From the NCBI GenBank assembly GCA_029204225.1, contig CM055109.1, positions 48,137,112 through 48,201,111 of the forward strand: DNA of 64,000 bases, written 5' to 3'. The position numbers were made by a program, and so were the translations under genes. Positions 20,959-32,400 of the stretch are shown here, piece by piece; within the stretch, counting starts at the first letter, position 1; every line of letters starts with the position of its first letter. The stretch comes from Diphasiastrum complanatum (Eukaryota > Streptophyta > Lycopodiopsida > Lycopodiales > Lycopodiaceae). The notes beneath the pieces are model-generated. The model was given only the letters and a program-made list of their open reading frames with translations. It had not been told where the DNA came from and did no database searches.

Positions 20959-22798
20959 TTAACCTCATAGCTTTAGCACTTTCACATAAAATCCTATTCT
21001 TCCTTTCAGCCACTCCATTTTGTTGTGGGGTCCTTGATGTTGTATACTCCCTCTTGATCCCATGCTCATCACAAAAGGCCTTGAACTTGTTAGATATATA
21101 CTCACCCCCATTGTCACCTCTCAAGCACTTGATCTTTGTGGAAAATTGGTTCTCCCTTGCATTCTTGAACTTGACAAAGACATCATACACTTCTTCCTCG
21201 CTCTTTAGTAGATAGATCCAACAAAATCTACTAAAAGCATCAATGAATGCTACATACATCTTAGCTCCACTATTGCTAATTGTAGTAAATCCATATATAT
21301 CCGAATGTACAAGTTGAAAAGGCTTTGTAGATCTAGAAATAGATCTAGTATAAGGTAGTCTATGTGACTTAGACGAAGCACAAGACTCACAAACATGCTT
21401 GTCATTACTTAAGGAACTTGAAAGACCAATCACAACCTTCTTCCTTGCCATTACCTCCAATGACTTGAAGTTGAGGTGTCCCATCCTTTTGTGCCAAACC
21501 TTTTGAATAGAAATTTGCTCCCTTGCAACACATCCAACTTGGTTAGCAATAACACAAGCATCAAGTTTGAACAATTTCCCTTGTGTTTTACCTTTTCCAA
21601 TCAAGACATCCTTCCTTTTGATCAAACAAGCATCTCCATCAAACTCCACCTTGAGGCCCTTACTTAGCATTTGACTCACACTAAGCAAATTCTTGGTAAT
21701 AGATGGAATAAACAAGACATCCTCCAAATGAACATTCCTATTTGTAGAGAGAGAAATAGGAATTGTGCCAATCCCTTTGATTGCACACTCACCATCATTG
21801 GCCGTGTAGATCACCCTCTTGTCATCTCCATATGCCAACAATGAAGTGAAGTACTCTTTGTGAAAGGTCATGTGTGAACTTGCTCCACTATCAATCCACC
21901 AAGGATCTAGATCTCCATCATTAGCAAGCATACATGAAGACATCACAAAAGCATCATCATTTGTATCTTGAACATCCAAACCATCCTCATCAAGAGTGAG
22001 ATTACCTTGCTTGTCTCCTTGATCTCTCTTCTTCTTGTAGCACTCACTTGCAAAGTGTCCTTTGATGCCACAATAGAAGCACTTGAGCTTTGATCTATCC
22101 TTCTTTTTGCCACTTGAAGAAGCATCCACTTGATCTTGCCCTTTAGACCACTTGCTTTTGGTTTTGCCCTTGAATTTGCCCTTTGTGAACATAGCATCCT
22201 CTTGAAGTGTCGATGTAGATCCACCTCTTGCTTGAAGCCTATATTCCTCATTGATCAAGATCTCTTGAAGATCCATCAAACTTGGCAAAGTCTTTTGAAT
22301 AGCAATACTTTGAACAATGTTAGCATGAGCATCCAACAAGCCATTAAGAATCACAAGCTCTCCTTCCTTAATGCTTTCATCTATGCAAGCTAACTCATCA
22401 TTCAATGCTTTCATTCTCAAAACAAAAGTACTTGGACTTTCTTCATTCTTTTGCAAACAAGAAAAGATTTGCCTTCTTAGAGTCAACACTCTAGAAGTAG
22501 ACTTGGATTCATAAAGCTTCTTCAATGAATTACAAGCTTCCAAAGATGATGTGCACTTACCAACTTCCTTGAGAAGTTCATTGGTAACATTCATCTTTAT
22601 CATGTGTAGAGCCTTCTTGGCCCTCTTGTCATACGTCAATTGATCTTGTTGTGTTGCTGGTCTCTCCTCCAAACCTACAACAATATCCAAAACATCATTC
22701 ATCTCAAGAAGTGACTCCATCCTCGCTTTCCACAATGAATAGTTACTTGAGGTAAGCCTATCATTGGCTTCCAACATGACTCCAATTGAGGTTGCCAT
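20780..22798 (-). pseudogene. gag-pol: Copia gag-protease-integrase polyprotein, copia B
   Basis: 672 codons in one frame: Gag capsid, CCHC knuckle (CFYCGIKGHFASEC), protease (DSGASSHMT), GAG-pre-integrase (VWHKRMGHLNFK) and integrase core with Asp in HSDIYGF, Asp in RGDNGGEY and Glu in NGVAERKNR. Unlike copia A, gag reads through into protease. After DGRTPF a 2-base deletion (near 20858) throws the frame, so the last 25 or so residues are out of frame and the true continuation is at 20017-20958. The start is the ATG shared with copia A. Confidence 0.85.
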
Positions 22799-23385
22799 GT
22801 AGCAATGACCTGATCTTCTCTTTCAACCTGCTTCAATGCACAAAGCACTCCTTTGAACAACAACAAATGCTTTCAAAAGAAATCACCAAGATTTGAAACT
22901 ATCTCACAAATTCTCTTCTAGCACTTATCCAAGCAAATCAACACATAGAATCATGGAATCTTGATCAACCTATGATCTATCCTCAATCTCATGACTTTTG
23001 CCACTTCCTAAGATTGAAACACACTCAAATGAAGTCCAGCAACCTCACTATCTAGAGATCCAATCAAAATTAGGATTTTGACAAAATCACAAAAAATTGA
23101 CTATTGCAAATCTACATGCAGATGTTGAAAATTTGATATGCAATCTATAAGCCACCACTTAGGCTGAACCAATGATCCAAAATCTGCCAAATCCAGTATG
23201 TGAATTCAAAAATTGGAATTGAACAAGTATATTGACCTATTTAGTGTTTTGATCTACAAAAGATCCAATCTACAAAAGCAAAAAATCCGATTTTGGTGTA
23301 GAATCCTCTCTAGCATGCTCTAGACTTGATATCTTCACCAAATCATTGATAGATCTGATTTCCTCCTTCATAACCTGAAACACAA

Positions 23386-23397
23386 GCTCTGATACCA
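23386..23397 (-). other. Primer binding site of copia B
   Basis: GCTCTGATACCA on the plus strand is the exact complement of the TGGTATCAGAGC site of copia A and lies directly beside the LTR start at 23398. Confidence 0.85.
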
Positions 23398-23582
23398 TGT
23401 GAAAGATTTCAGATCCTTAAGATCCAATCTACTTGAATGATCTTTGGCTAGAAAGAGAAATACACTACCAATCTCACCAATGTAGAAAAATTAGCATCTA
23501 CACACAAATTGAGATGCAAACACCAATAGAACTTGATCAAACTTGAATGAAATGATTATGTACTATTGTTGTCCATACAAAC
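23398..23582 (-). repeat. Truncated 5' LTR of copia B
   Basis: About 185 bases matching the primer-proximal end of the family LTR. Homology ends near 23582 and the rest of the LTR is absent, so no flanking duplication can be read. Confidence 0.8.
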
Positions 23583-24111
23583 TCATTTATTGGAATGACT
23601 GGCATGCCTATCAGATGGATACCACAGATCCATACCTAACCCTGTGATTTAAATTGAAGAATTAACATCGCTCAACATTACATTCCGATCCTTCTAGGTT
23701 AGTGATAAGCTTCGAATTCCTATGGATCTAAGAGCATTAACTCTAGGGACAAGCTTCTATCAATTAACATATCCAATGTAATCCATGTATCAGATTCCTC
23801 TTCTAACATCACAATTGACATCCAAAACTGCGGATAACTCGATGGTTACAAAATATCAGTTATGAATTTAACTAAATGAATTTAATTAAAATCTGGCATT
23901 AAGCAATTATTTATAGGGATTACCAAAATCCTAACTGCAAAATACATTTCTCGATCACACTTACTACCTCTGATGTCCACTCTTCTTCCCCCCTTAGGAT
24001 TGTCAGTCCCCTAAAAATCTATTTTAGCTAAGGTACTAAGAAGATGTAAAGACATTAGTAAATGTAATTCTTTCCTGTTTTGAGGACAAAACTAGATTAA
24101 GGGGAGAAGAA
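23583..24111 (+). repeat. Gypsy 3' noncoding region and polypurine tract
   Basis: No supported open frame. The last bases, GAGGACAAAACTAGATTAAG followed by GGGAGAAGA, are a typical Gypsy 3' end and polypurine tract leading into the LTR at 24112. A CT/C-rich patch lies at 23984-23995. The rest is AT-rich with no motif I recognise. Confidence 0.5.
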
Positions 24112-24632
24112 TGCCATGTCCACGTCCTGTATATAAGATTCAGTATAGTCCTAGACTTGGATACCCGCTACTTTAGTGAATCAAGCTTATTAGTCATGCC
24201 ACATCATACTGGATGTGACTCGCAAGTAATTAATAACCTTGTGAGGCCCAGACACACTAATTGGAGTTAGTACAAGGTGTGGGACCGTATATGCATGTGT
24301 AGAGTATCAATAGCAAGTCTATGAATAAAGGATCCATGCATAGAGACTTTATTCTAGATGAATCTATGTATATGGGAGTTGGGACCTTGCATTACTATAT
24401 GCACATGTGGTTCTAAGCCTTATATAAGGAGGCCAAACTCGCCCTACTACACCATCATTTGGTTGATTCATTGGCAAGATCTCTCTCTACTCTCATGCTT
24501 CCTATTCCTTGGCTTGGGGGTGAAGCTTCTAGAGATTGATTGGTTGCTTCTACTTGGTTGGGTGGTTTCTCCAACAATGTGTTCTCTATTGTTTTGTCTT
24601 GTAAGCAGGATCTTGAGGAGGCGACTCTTACA
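24112..24632 (+). repeat. 521-bp LTR, plus strand
   Basis: Starts TGCCATGTCCACG and ends GCGACTCTTACA; a worn primer-like ATTAGTGTCCAAGAGC follows. Same length and family as the minus-strand LTR at 14771-15291. A TATA-like TTATATAAGG lies near 24420. The open frames within (24358-24754) are LTR shadows. Confidence 0.75.
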
Positions 24633-26593
24633 ATTAGTGTCCAAGAGCAACTTGATACCAACAACTCCCTCAAACAACAAATACATTTATAACTAAATAT
24701 GTGTGAGACACATATGATTGACTTACATGTACTAGTTGTAGAAAAATTTGGCATAATTAAGTAGTAAAAGATTAGAACATCAAGCTAGAAAACATAGTAG
24801 AGGACTACATTAATCAATTATGAATTTATTTTATTATGTCATATTGCATTGTTGATACTGTCAAAATGAGAAGGGGTGTACAAATATACCAAAATGAAAG
24901 TGACAATAGCAACATCCACATTAGTGTACGACAATGTACGACAATAGGACAAAGGTCACTCAATTTTGAGTTAATTTAAGGGCCTATTGAGGAGATGTAA
25001 TATGGTTGCAAGATACATTTGAAAAAAAAAGAAAAAAAAATTCAATGATAATATGAAAAAAAAATGTTTTGAAAGATATCAAGAGCACTTGACAACTCAT
25101 AGTGGTAGATAAAACAATGTTATTTTTATCATTTATGATTGACCGATGGAACTCACATATCTAATAATGCATCTTGCTTTTCAAGGGAGCGTCAACTTGG
25201 GACCAAGGAAACTTTGGATGCCAAGATAACTAACTGAGCCAACCCTGTTCAAATCTAGTAATGAAGCAATCAAGTGCAAAATCACAAGTAAATGATAAGA
25301 TTAGATCCTTGATCATCCATTATTTTATTCATCTCATCAAAACTAACCACAACAATCTTACACAAATAGCATTAAAAATCAAATCAAAGATAAAATCAAG
25401 AGTCACAATTAGACCCACTCATCATATTCTATCTCTGGTACCAAGCATGAGTTTAGATAAGTTTGACCCTCCGAGGCCTATATATAGTGACACATGGCAG
25501 ATCCGGACTCATTTGTTGGATTGTTACACTATAACATTGAGACTTGCATAGAAATTGACCATGGGGGGAGGGCTTGATACAAGGATAAAATGTCAATATA
25601 GAAATTTACTATTTAGTGAAGGAGATAACAAATGTTGCTATTTTTTCCTTAGTTTGATTATCTTTCTAATGCTCACATGCACCCCACAAGCTCACTACCT
25701 ACCATCTATGAATCACTAGAACTTTTGTCACAATTTCTAACGTGAAATTGATTTTGTTTTAATCAATGTGGATGTTAAAAAATTCGTCGGTACAAGACCA
25801 TCAGAAGTTGACGACCTCAAAATTTGTTAAAATACAACACTAATCTGAAAACCGATTGCCAATAGCTGCCAATAGCCCAATGCCATTGTTGGGCTTCAAA
25901 TTCAACATGAACGTTGGATTTTGACGGACTTGAGAGATGATGTGTCTGTCGGAATCCGATGGATATGTCCATCGAATTCATCAGATTAGTGTCGAATTTG
26001 GTCGGACTTTTGGATTCTCAACAAACAAGCACCCAACAAAATCATGAGTTAGGATCGGGACCTACCATTGATCCATTATTTTTATAATGCGTATCTCCCA
26101 TTTTAGAATACATTTCACTTGCCTGCCACCATGTGGCAAATGGATTAAATCTTTTTGCAACTTGGAAGCCAGTTGAGTCTAGTTTCTGATGCAGGCCTCA
26201 TTGTGTGGCAAGTTGAGTTGCCAAAAACAACTCAATAAAATAGCCAATGGCATGACACTAAACATGAGACGAGCCAATTAACTTGCTTGGGTTCATTAAC
26301 ACTCTTTAGCTTGAATCCTAAAGAGGAGTGATATTATCCAAGGTACTCTCACTTGCCAAGTCATAAGAAAAATCCAAGGGTTGGCTCCATTGGTTAGCTT
26401 GGCATCCAAAGTTTCTTTGATCCCAAGTTCAAGTCCCCCTTTGGGACCAACCTGCAATTGCCATGCCACATATGAGTGGTAAAAAGAAAGGGATAGCAAT
26501 CTACCTTGCTCTTGTATGTCTCAATTAAGTCACACTCTACCACATTTGCGTCACACTCTACCACATTTGCGGATGAGGTCTACTAGTGCCCAT

Positions 26594-26597
<4 letters not shown>
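24633..26597. other. No recognised gene (about 2 kb)
   Basis: AT-rich DNA with A runs near 25023-25065. No coding motif, LTR or primer site seen. A 21-bp direct repeat (CACACTCTACCACATTTGCG, twice) lies at about 26531-26572 next to a CT run. Confidence 0.4.

Positions 26598-26625
<28 letters not shown>
26598..26625 (+). repeat. CT microsatellite
   Basis: About 14 CT units following CATCTTTT. Unlike the two GA arrays farther right, it is not joined to LINE-like sequence. Confidence 0.8.
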
Positions 26626-26628
<3 letters not shown>

Positions 26629-29319
26629 TCAATATCTCACAAATGGGTCGAGACCAAAGCAAACGTACTTGAGCTTACTATTAATCTCAATTCCACCCTC
26701 ATCTCTTTGCAATCTCTGTCAAAGAGCTGTATTGGTCGTGGGTGGCCGTGGTCGAAAGCGTCCTTGAGGGTCTGATTTCCGGAATTCGATTCCTGTAAGA
26801 CAGACTGCAATGGCTCAGCGCTCTTGAGTTGATGATGAGGAGCTTCTTCTTAAAGTAAGCGGAGGTCACTTCCACACACTTATGCCCATATCATGAGCAA
26901 TAATAAAAGCTTCAAATTTGAGTTAACATGGGCTCTCATCAACTAGTATACTTTCGCTGCTGATCAGCTGCCTAGAACGTTTCTGGAAAGCCCTCATTGT
27001 ATAAGCATAGTCGAGAATTTTTATCACTTGTATGCATGGAAGACCGTCTTTGTTCACACGTAATTATCCCCAGAATTATTCAGAGCACTTACCGGAGAGT
27101 GCTCGTGCTGAAATTGCCATGTCAAATCACCTAACGCTTCAGAAAATCATTGAAAAATCACTTATGTGCTGGCCTTGGATTCAATGCCGAACGCTACTTA
27201 CCTCCACTTTGAGCTGATCATGGTTCATAACGTAGTTTACACAACGACTCCATATCCTGCTGGCTTGCTTACAGATCATATACCAACTAACATCTCTGTA
27301 TATAGGATAGTAACTGCTCATGACAAAAATGACAAGCAAAAGTTAGATGTAATGGAGTCCATTCACTTACTCTTAGAAATATGCTTATCATGCATAGCAC
27401 TGTGTGCCACCAAGCAGATGTTACCTCAGGAGCACTTAAGAGTAGTTGAGGATCACATGCTGATTTGAGGATCCCACTATGAACGTAATCCTACTCCTCA
27501 TAGCACTTGGCATCCAGCCTGCTCGAAAACTCGCGCTTCATCTTCAAAGAACGGCCACCTTGGCTTTGTGGGCTGGCCTTGAAGTACTCTGGATAAAATC
27601 TAATTTAGAACGAGTCTTCTTCTCTCTTAGAGGGCCTATCTGTTGGATTTGATCTCCAGTTTCTTGCCACAGGTTTGGCAATCACTTAATGTTTTCAATG
27701 GCCATCAATTAATACATGAAGGTGGTAGGTTTCTTTGCTCCTTTGAACGTTTGTTTTCAAGTTAAAAAGATTGGAGATAGTAGTAATTCGCTATAAAAGC
27801 TCCATTTTGTATCCATCTTTTGGAAGGACTTTTTTTTCTAAGAGCTACATTGTTCATTGTTTTGCATTTGTTGCTTGATAAGCCTTCCAATGATCCAATA
27901 TATGAAAATCACAAGAAACCACCATATTTGCAACTCATATGTTTGTTTGACAAGAGTTGGCTCAACATGATCTTGCTAGCTTTCACTATGTCTAAGCAAT
28001 CCTTCATGCAATGCAGTAACAAAAGCTCAATCGATTGTTGTTGTGGCCTGAAATGAATTGGAAGATAGTTTAGTGACACAAACCGCATGAACAACAATGG
28101 AAGTCTGTGAAAGTTTTCTTACCTTGAAGAGAGGCCTAAGTGCTCAATTTTTTATTCTAGTAGTTCATAGACTTCTTTGTGTCAAATCATTGAAGGAGAA
28201 GTAGTTTTCTATCAAGCTCATCCATTAGAGCTAAGTTTTTAGAAACTCTATTTTTCAATATTGGGAGAGGTCATCCTTTTCATACTTTTGATAGCCAAAT
28301 TAGGAAAGATTCACATTCTTGTGAGCGTTGAATGGGGTGCTACCATTGGACCAGGCGACACTTCGATTAGAGTTGTATAGTAAATTCTGTCAGTACTAGT
28401 ATTGGGTTTAGTTCTTTTCAGTTATCACAAGGTTATAGCCCATTTTCATAGTTTACCTGTTTCTGATAATTATATTTTCATAACTTCAGTGAGATGTTAA
28501 AAATTTTACGATTTTCACCTTTTTACATATGGTATGCTCAGGTGTCAACATCATATGATAAGCATTGGTGCTATGTTACTTTTGTTGAGGGTCAGCACAT
28601 CTTTGTGAATACAAAGTCTGTTACAAATTGCATAGGCTGAAGTTGCTCATTACCGAAGTAGAGCTGTTTAACCTGAGTTATCAATAAAATTATGTTGGCA
28701 ATTGAAACAAGCCTAGTGACCTTTGCAGATGAGAGTGATTTGATTTACATGCCATTGGAGCTTACTCTATTATCAGTTGTTCACTATGCCATTTAACTAG
28801 TTATGTGCTATGCTACATAATAAACCATACGTCACCGTCAGATATCGAATGTTCTTCCAGTTTTTGGCTGAATGTTGTTTGCCGCTGCACGAGTATTTTG
28901 TAACTTCGAAGTTGGAACATTCCAGAATGCTAGCCTGTTTTAGAAAGGAGAGGCAAATTCTAAAATGGGTACACTGGGTAATATGTTCTGAAAGTTTCTG
29001 GCATCACACTCTGGAAGTTGGAACGCATGCTTTGAACATATTTCAGAATGCAGCATTTTGGAATGTGATGCATCATGCAAGTTGCAACTAGTCTCATCTT
29101 TTGATATAGCGTTGAATATAAAGATCTTACAGCATGCCCCATTCTTGCTAGCAATATTTGTCTGACTTTAGAAATTGTACTATTTTTTTCTGGGCTCTTT
29201 GTTGAGCAAAACAATTCAATCCTGGTGATTCTCATAGCCATCAAGTTTGCAGTAAGGTGTTAGGTTGCTTTTTTCTCTTTCTGACATTGTTGTGTTTGCT
29301 GTTCCGAGCAGTTATTTGC
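26626..29319. other. Upstream region of the spliced gene; no exon recognised
   Basis: About 2.7 kb without a family match. The longest open frame (27166-27468, 100 codons) has no motif I know. Short GGAAC/GTTCC-type repeats occur at 28910-29070. The region could hold the promoter, 5' UTR or further upstream exons of the gene at 29320, but I cannot place any. Confidence 0.35.
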
Positions 29320-29429
29320 ATGGAAGCCTTTTGTGATCATAACAGTCGCAGCTTGTCTGCTGTCTCCGGACATCTAGCTTCAGGGTTAAAACCAGGCTCA
29401 AGCTTTCCAAGAAATTGCTTTGGAACTAT
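29320..29429 (+). CDS. Exon 1 (candidate start)
   Basis: Begins ATGGAAGCC and ends ...GGAACTAT before donor GTATGG. It leaves two bases of a codon, which exon 2's first G completes to ATG (Met). The 104-base intron has a pyrimidine-rich end CCTCAATCTCCTTCAG. Confidence 0.5.
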
Positions 29430-32400
29430 GTATGGGAAAACAATGAACTTTAGAATAGAATTGCTTTATATTTTGTCTTTTTGCTATTTGAGATATGTCC
29501 ATCATTTGCTGATATTGCCTCAATCTCCTTCAGGGCCTTCAATCTCCAGAACGTTTTTTCTCGACAAATTCTCCCTGACTACATTGGTGCGAAAGTTTTA
29601 GACAAGACCAAGACAGCCTTAGTTGCTGCAAGAAAAGTGCATTCTCGTGCAGGGATAACAGCTCGCATAGAGCAGTTCATGTCTGAAGACTTTGAGGTGG
29701 AAAAGCTGCTTAGCACATATGGTTACATGAAGGTGTCCAGGTCTAAAAGTTCTCTCCCAAAAGTTTACAAATCTCATTTCAGGGATGGTAAAACTTTAAT
29801 TTAGTTACCAACTTACCAACAAAAGAATGAGCATTTTATTTCTATGCAGTGGAAGTAATGAGTTTTTTGAAGCAATATCAACATTTGTACCTTTCTCTGT
29901 TTCCATTCCATGAATATTCTTCACGTTATACTTCATATTTCTTGTCTCGTCTTCTCCTCCGTCACTTGCTTTCCTCCCTTTTCCATCATCCTGCCTCCTT
30001 GTATATTGTACTTTTGGTTACACTCTTTTGTTGGGACGAGGGGTAGAGCAATGAGTGTTTGCTTGTGGTGAAAGCTCCAGCTAAGAAACTAACAAAGCTG
30101 TCTTTGGTTGATTTTGCTAAATGAACTAAGAGACTTTACGTTGCTGAAAAATATGTGAGCTCATGTAGAGAAATGGGGGCTCTGGTAGGCCTCAATTGGA
30201 CCTACTCAACTCAACTTTATGAAAAGCATGATTCTGAAGATTGTAGCAGGCAACTGTCTAGTGCTGCTCACTGTTCCCCTTCTTTGTTGCCATCTGTAAG
30301 AGCTCACAAGGCCTTGATGTTGTTCTTAGTTTCTTATGGTAAGGCATAGAAAATCTCGATTGAAAATTAGCAGGGCTCCATTCAAAGTAGTTAGTCTTTT
30401 TTTTAAAGTATTCTTGTAGAAGCCATCTAACATGCAATATATAAGAGAAATTGAATAACGAATTTTGAAAACCTAAATCAACCGAAAAAGCACAAATAAT
30501 CATCAAAACATATTTTTTAACATTGACACAGTTAGTGTAGATTGTATACCAAGTAGTTTTCCATGAAGTGGGAGCAGAATCTTTGTTGAACTGAAGTAAA
30601 ATATAACAACTAAAAAGACAAAACACAGTGTATGAAGCTGCATATACATCATTATCATCTATAATTAGTGAAAGTGGTGAGAGCTTTAACCAGGTACAGA
30701 AGCACAAATAAGCATCAAAGCATTCTATTGAATATTGGAGAGATGATAATATTGAAAGAACAAACCTCTACAAAAGATTCTTACATGTCAAAGTTGAGTG
30801 ATCAAAACAATTGAGAAAAAGAAAGAAAGAAATAAAGGACTTGCAGGCTGTGAATGATAAATAACATTAAATAGTGGATACCAAGTAGTTTTCCATTCAA
30901 GTTGGATCACAATCTTTCTTTAAAAAAAACAATCAAGGTATAATATAATAAGTAGAACGATGTCAGGTTCTAATCTTGTCTAGATAGAGAAAAGTTCTAA
31001 TATGCCACAAAATTATGAAAGACAATGTGTGAATGCATGTATCATAATCATCTAGATCGGGGAGTTTCATAATTGACAATTGGTTTGAAAAATGCTGTAA
31101 TGGCAACCATCCAAATTAAGGGCAAATGGGTTTCTTACCTAGATTGTAGCATCCTTTGCCCAATGCTCCATCCATAGATCCAGCCAAAGCCACCTTAAAA
31201 CCATTATGATGTAGGCTAGAGATGTCCTCCTAGCCATAGGGTTTAATCCACAGCCTCCCTCCAAGCCTCATGTCACCTCTAGCAATGTTCCTAAGCACTC
31301 GAATTGTGTATCTCATACCAAAGAACCTCATGCATAGCTCGATCAGTCTGCTATAGCCTGTGTTTAAGTCCATGATCTCTCAGAATTATCTTCTCCCAAG
31401 GTCTCGCTTTCTTTGAGCCATTTATTCTTTTACAGCCTAGAGCTAATGTGATTGATCCTTAATGGTAGGTGAATCAAGGCCTATCCTTACTATCCTAATG
31501 GATTGGCCCTACTAATCCAGGGCTAGTCACGTTGTCCAATCGGAGACATAACAATTTCTCCCCTTTAAATAGAAAACTTTTGAACCACGAAAGTCAAATT
31601 TTTGATCTTGGGAGATTCAGCATTCTCCCATGTGTTGTCATCCTCCAATCTACCTTTCCATCTTATCATGTATTTAGGAGTTAGTCTATTCCTTAACTTT
31701 TGATCCCTCCTTTCCGTAATTGCCTCTGGTTCATATGGAATACTAGTAGATGTCTCTTCCAACTATATTATCTCATTATATGAGGCTAAGTTTTTCCCTT
31801 CACCCAATTTCTCTTTTGATCTATTGATATGAAAGAAAGGGTCAACTCTAGTTCCAGGGGATAATGCCAAGCGATATATGACCTCACTAATTCTTTTGAT
31901 TATCTTAGAAAGTTCACAATATCTTGGAGACAGCCTATAAACCTTTCATGTTTTCATCACTTATGAGTCTTTTGGTACTCTCAAGTAAATTATCGTGTCT
32001 TTCCTAAGAGTTCTTGGTGATAATTTTTGGTTAGCATAACGTCTTTTTTATTAACCAATAATACAGGATCCCCCAAGACTTAATAAGCCTTACATGGCCC
32101 ATCTTTAAATATTGCTGTAGCTGCCTAAAGAAATCTCAGCCGCAATCATGCCTGATGTAGAATACAAAGTGCGGTAGCATCAAGTCGAAGAGTGAAGACC
32201 AGCATGTTCCATCCAAAGTAGGTAACCAAAAAACCAGCCACAAGCCGAAATATGGATTTGCAATCCATCATTGGTTCCCACATGATTCCATAAGTCTTCT
32301 TACCACAAGAAACATAAAGAAGAGTATGATGCTCTTTTACCATCACATCCTCCCGAATCTTACTATCAATTATCTGCTCACCAACACTAGGTAAGGCAAC

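Larger units (their letters stand above)
18580..23582 (-). mobile_element. Copia B: minus-strand copy of the RT-lacking Copia family
   Basis: Reading on the minus strand: a truncated 5' LTR (23398-23582), primer site (23386-23397), gag-protease-integrase (22798 to about 20140), the RT-replacing segment (about 20140-19450), a Copia RNase H tail (19434-19229), a purine tract and a complete 649-bp 3' LTR (18580-19228). The 5' LTR loses homology after about 185 bases, at TACAAACTCA, where unrelated Gypsy 3' noncoding sequence starts. Compared with copia A it lacks the stop between gag and pol but has a 2-base deletion in integrase and an expanded A10 run near the RNase H. It shows what the 3' end missing from copia A should look like. 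Confidence 0.85.

Noticed and set aside
20943-22393. Plus-strand ORFs inside copia B
   Set aside because: Antisense shadows of the conserved gag-pol; identical shadows occur in copia A.
24358-24754. ORFs of about 100 codons on both strands
   Set aside because: They lie within the 521-bp LTR and its flank; equivalent frames appear in its inverted partner.
29733-29740. Alternative exon 2 end at the GTGTCC donor
   Set aside because: It leaves phase 0, which does not match exon 3; the donor eight bases downstream does.
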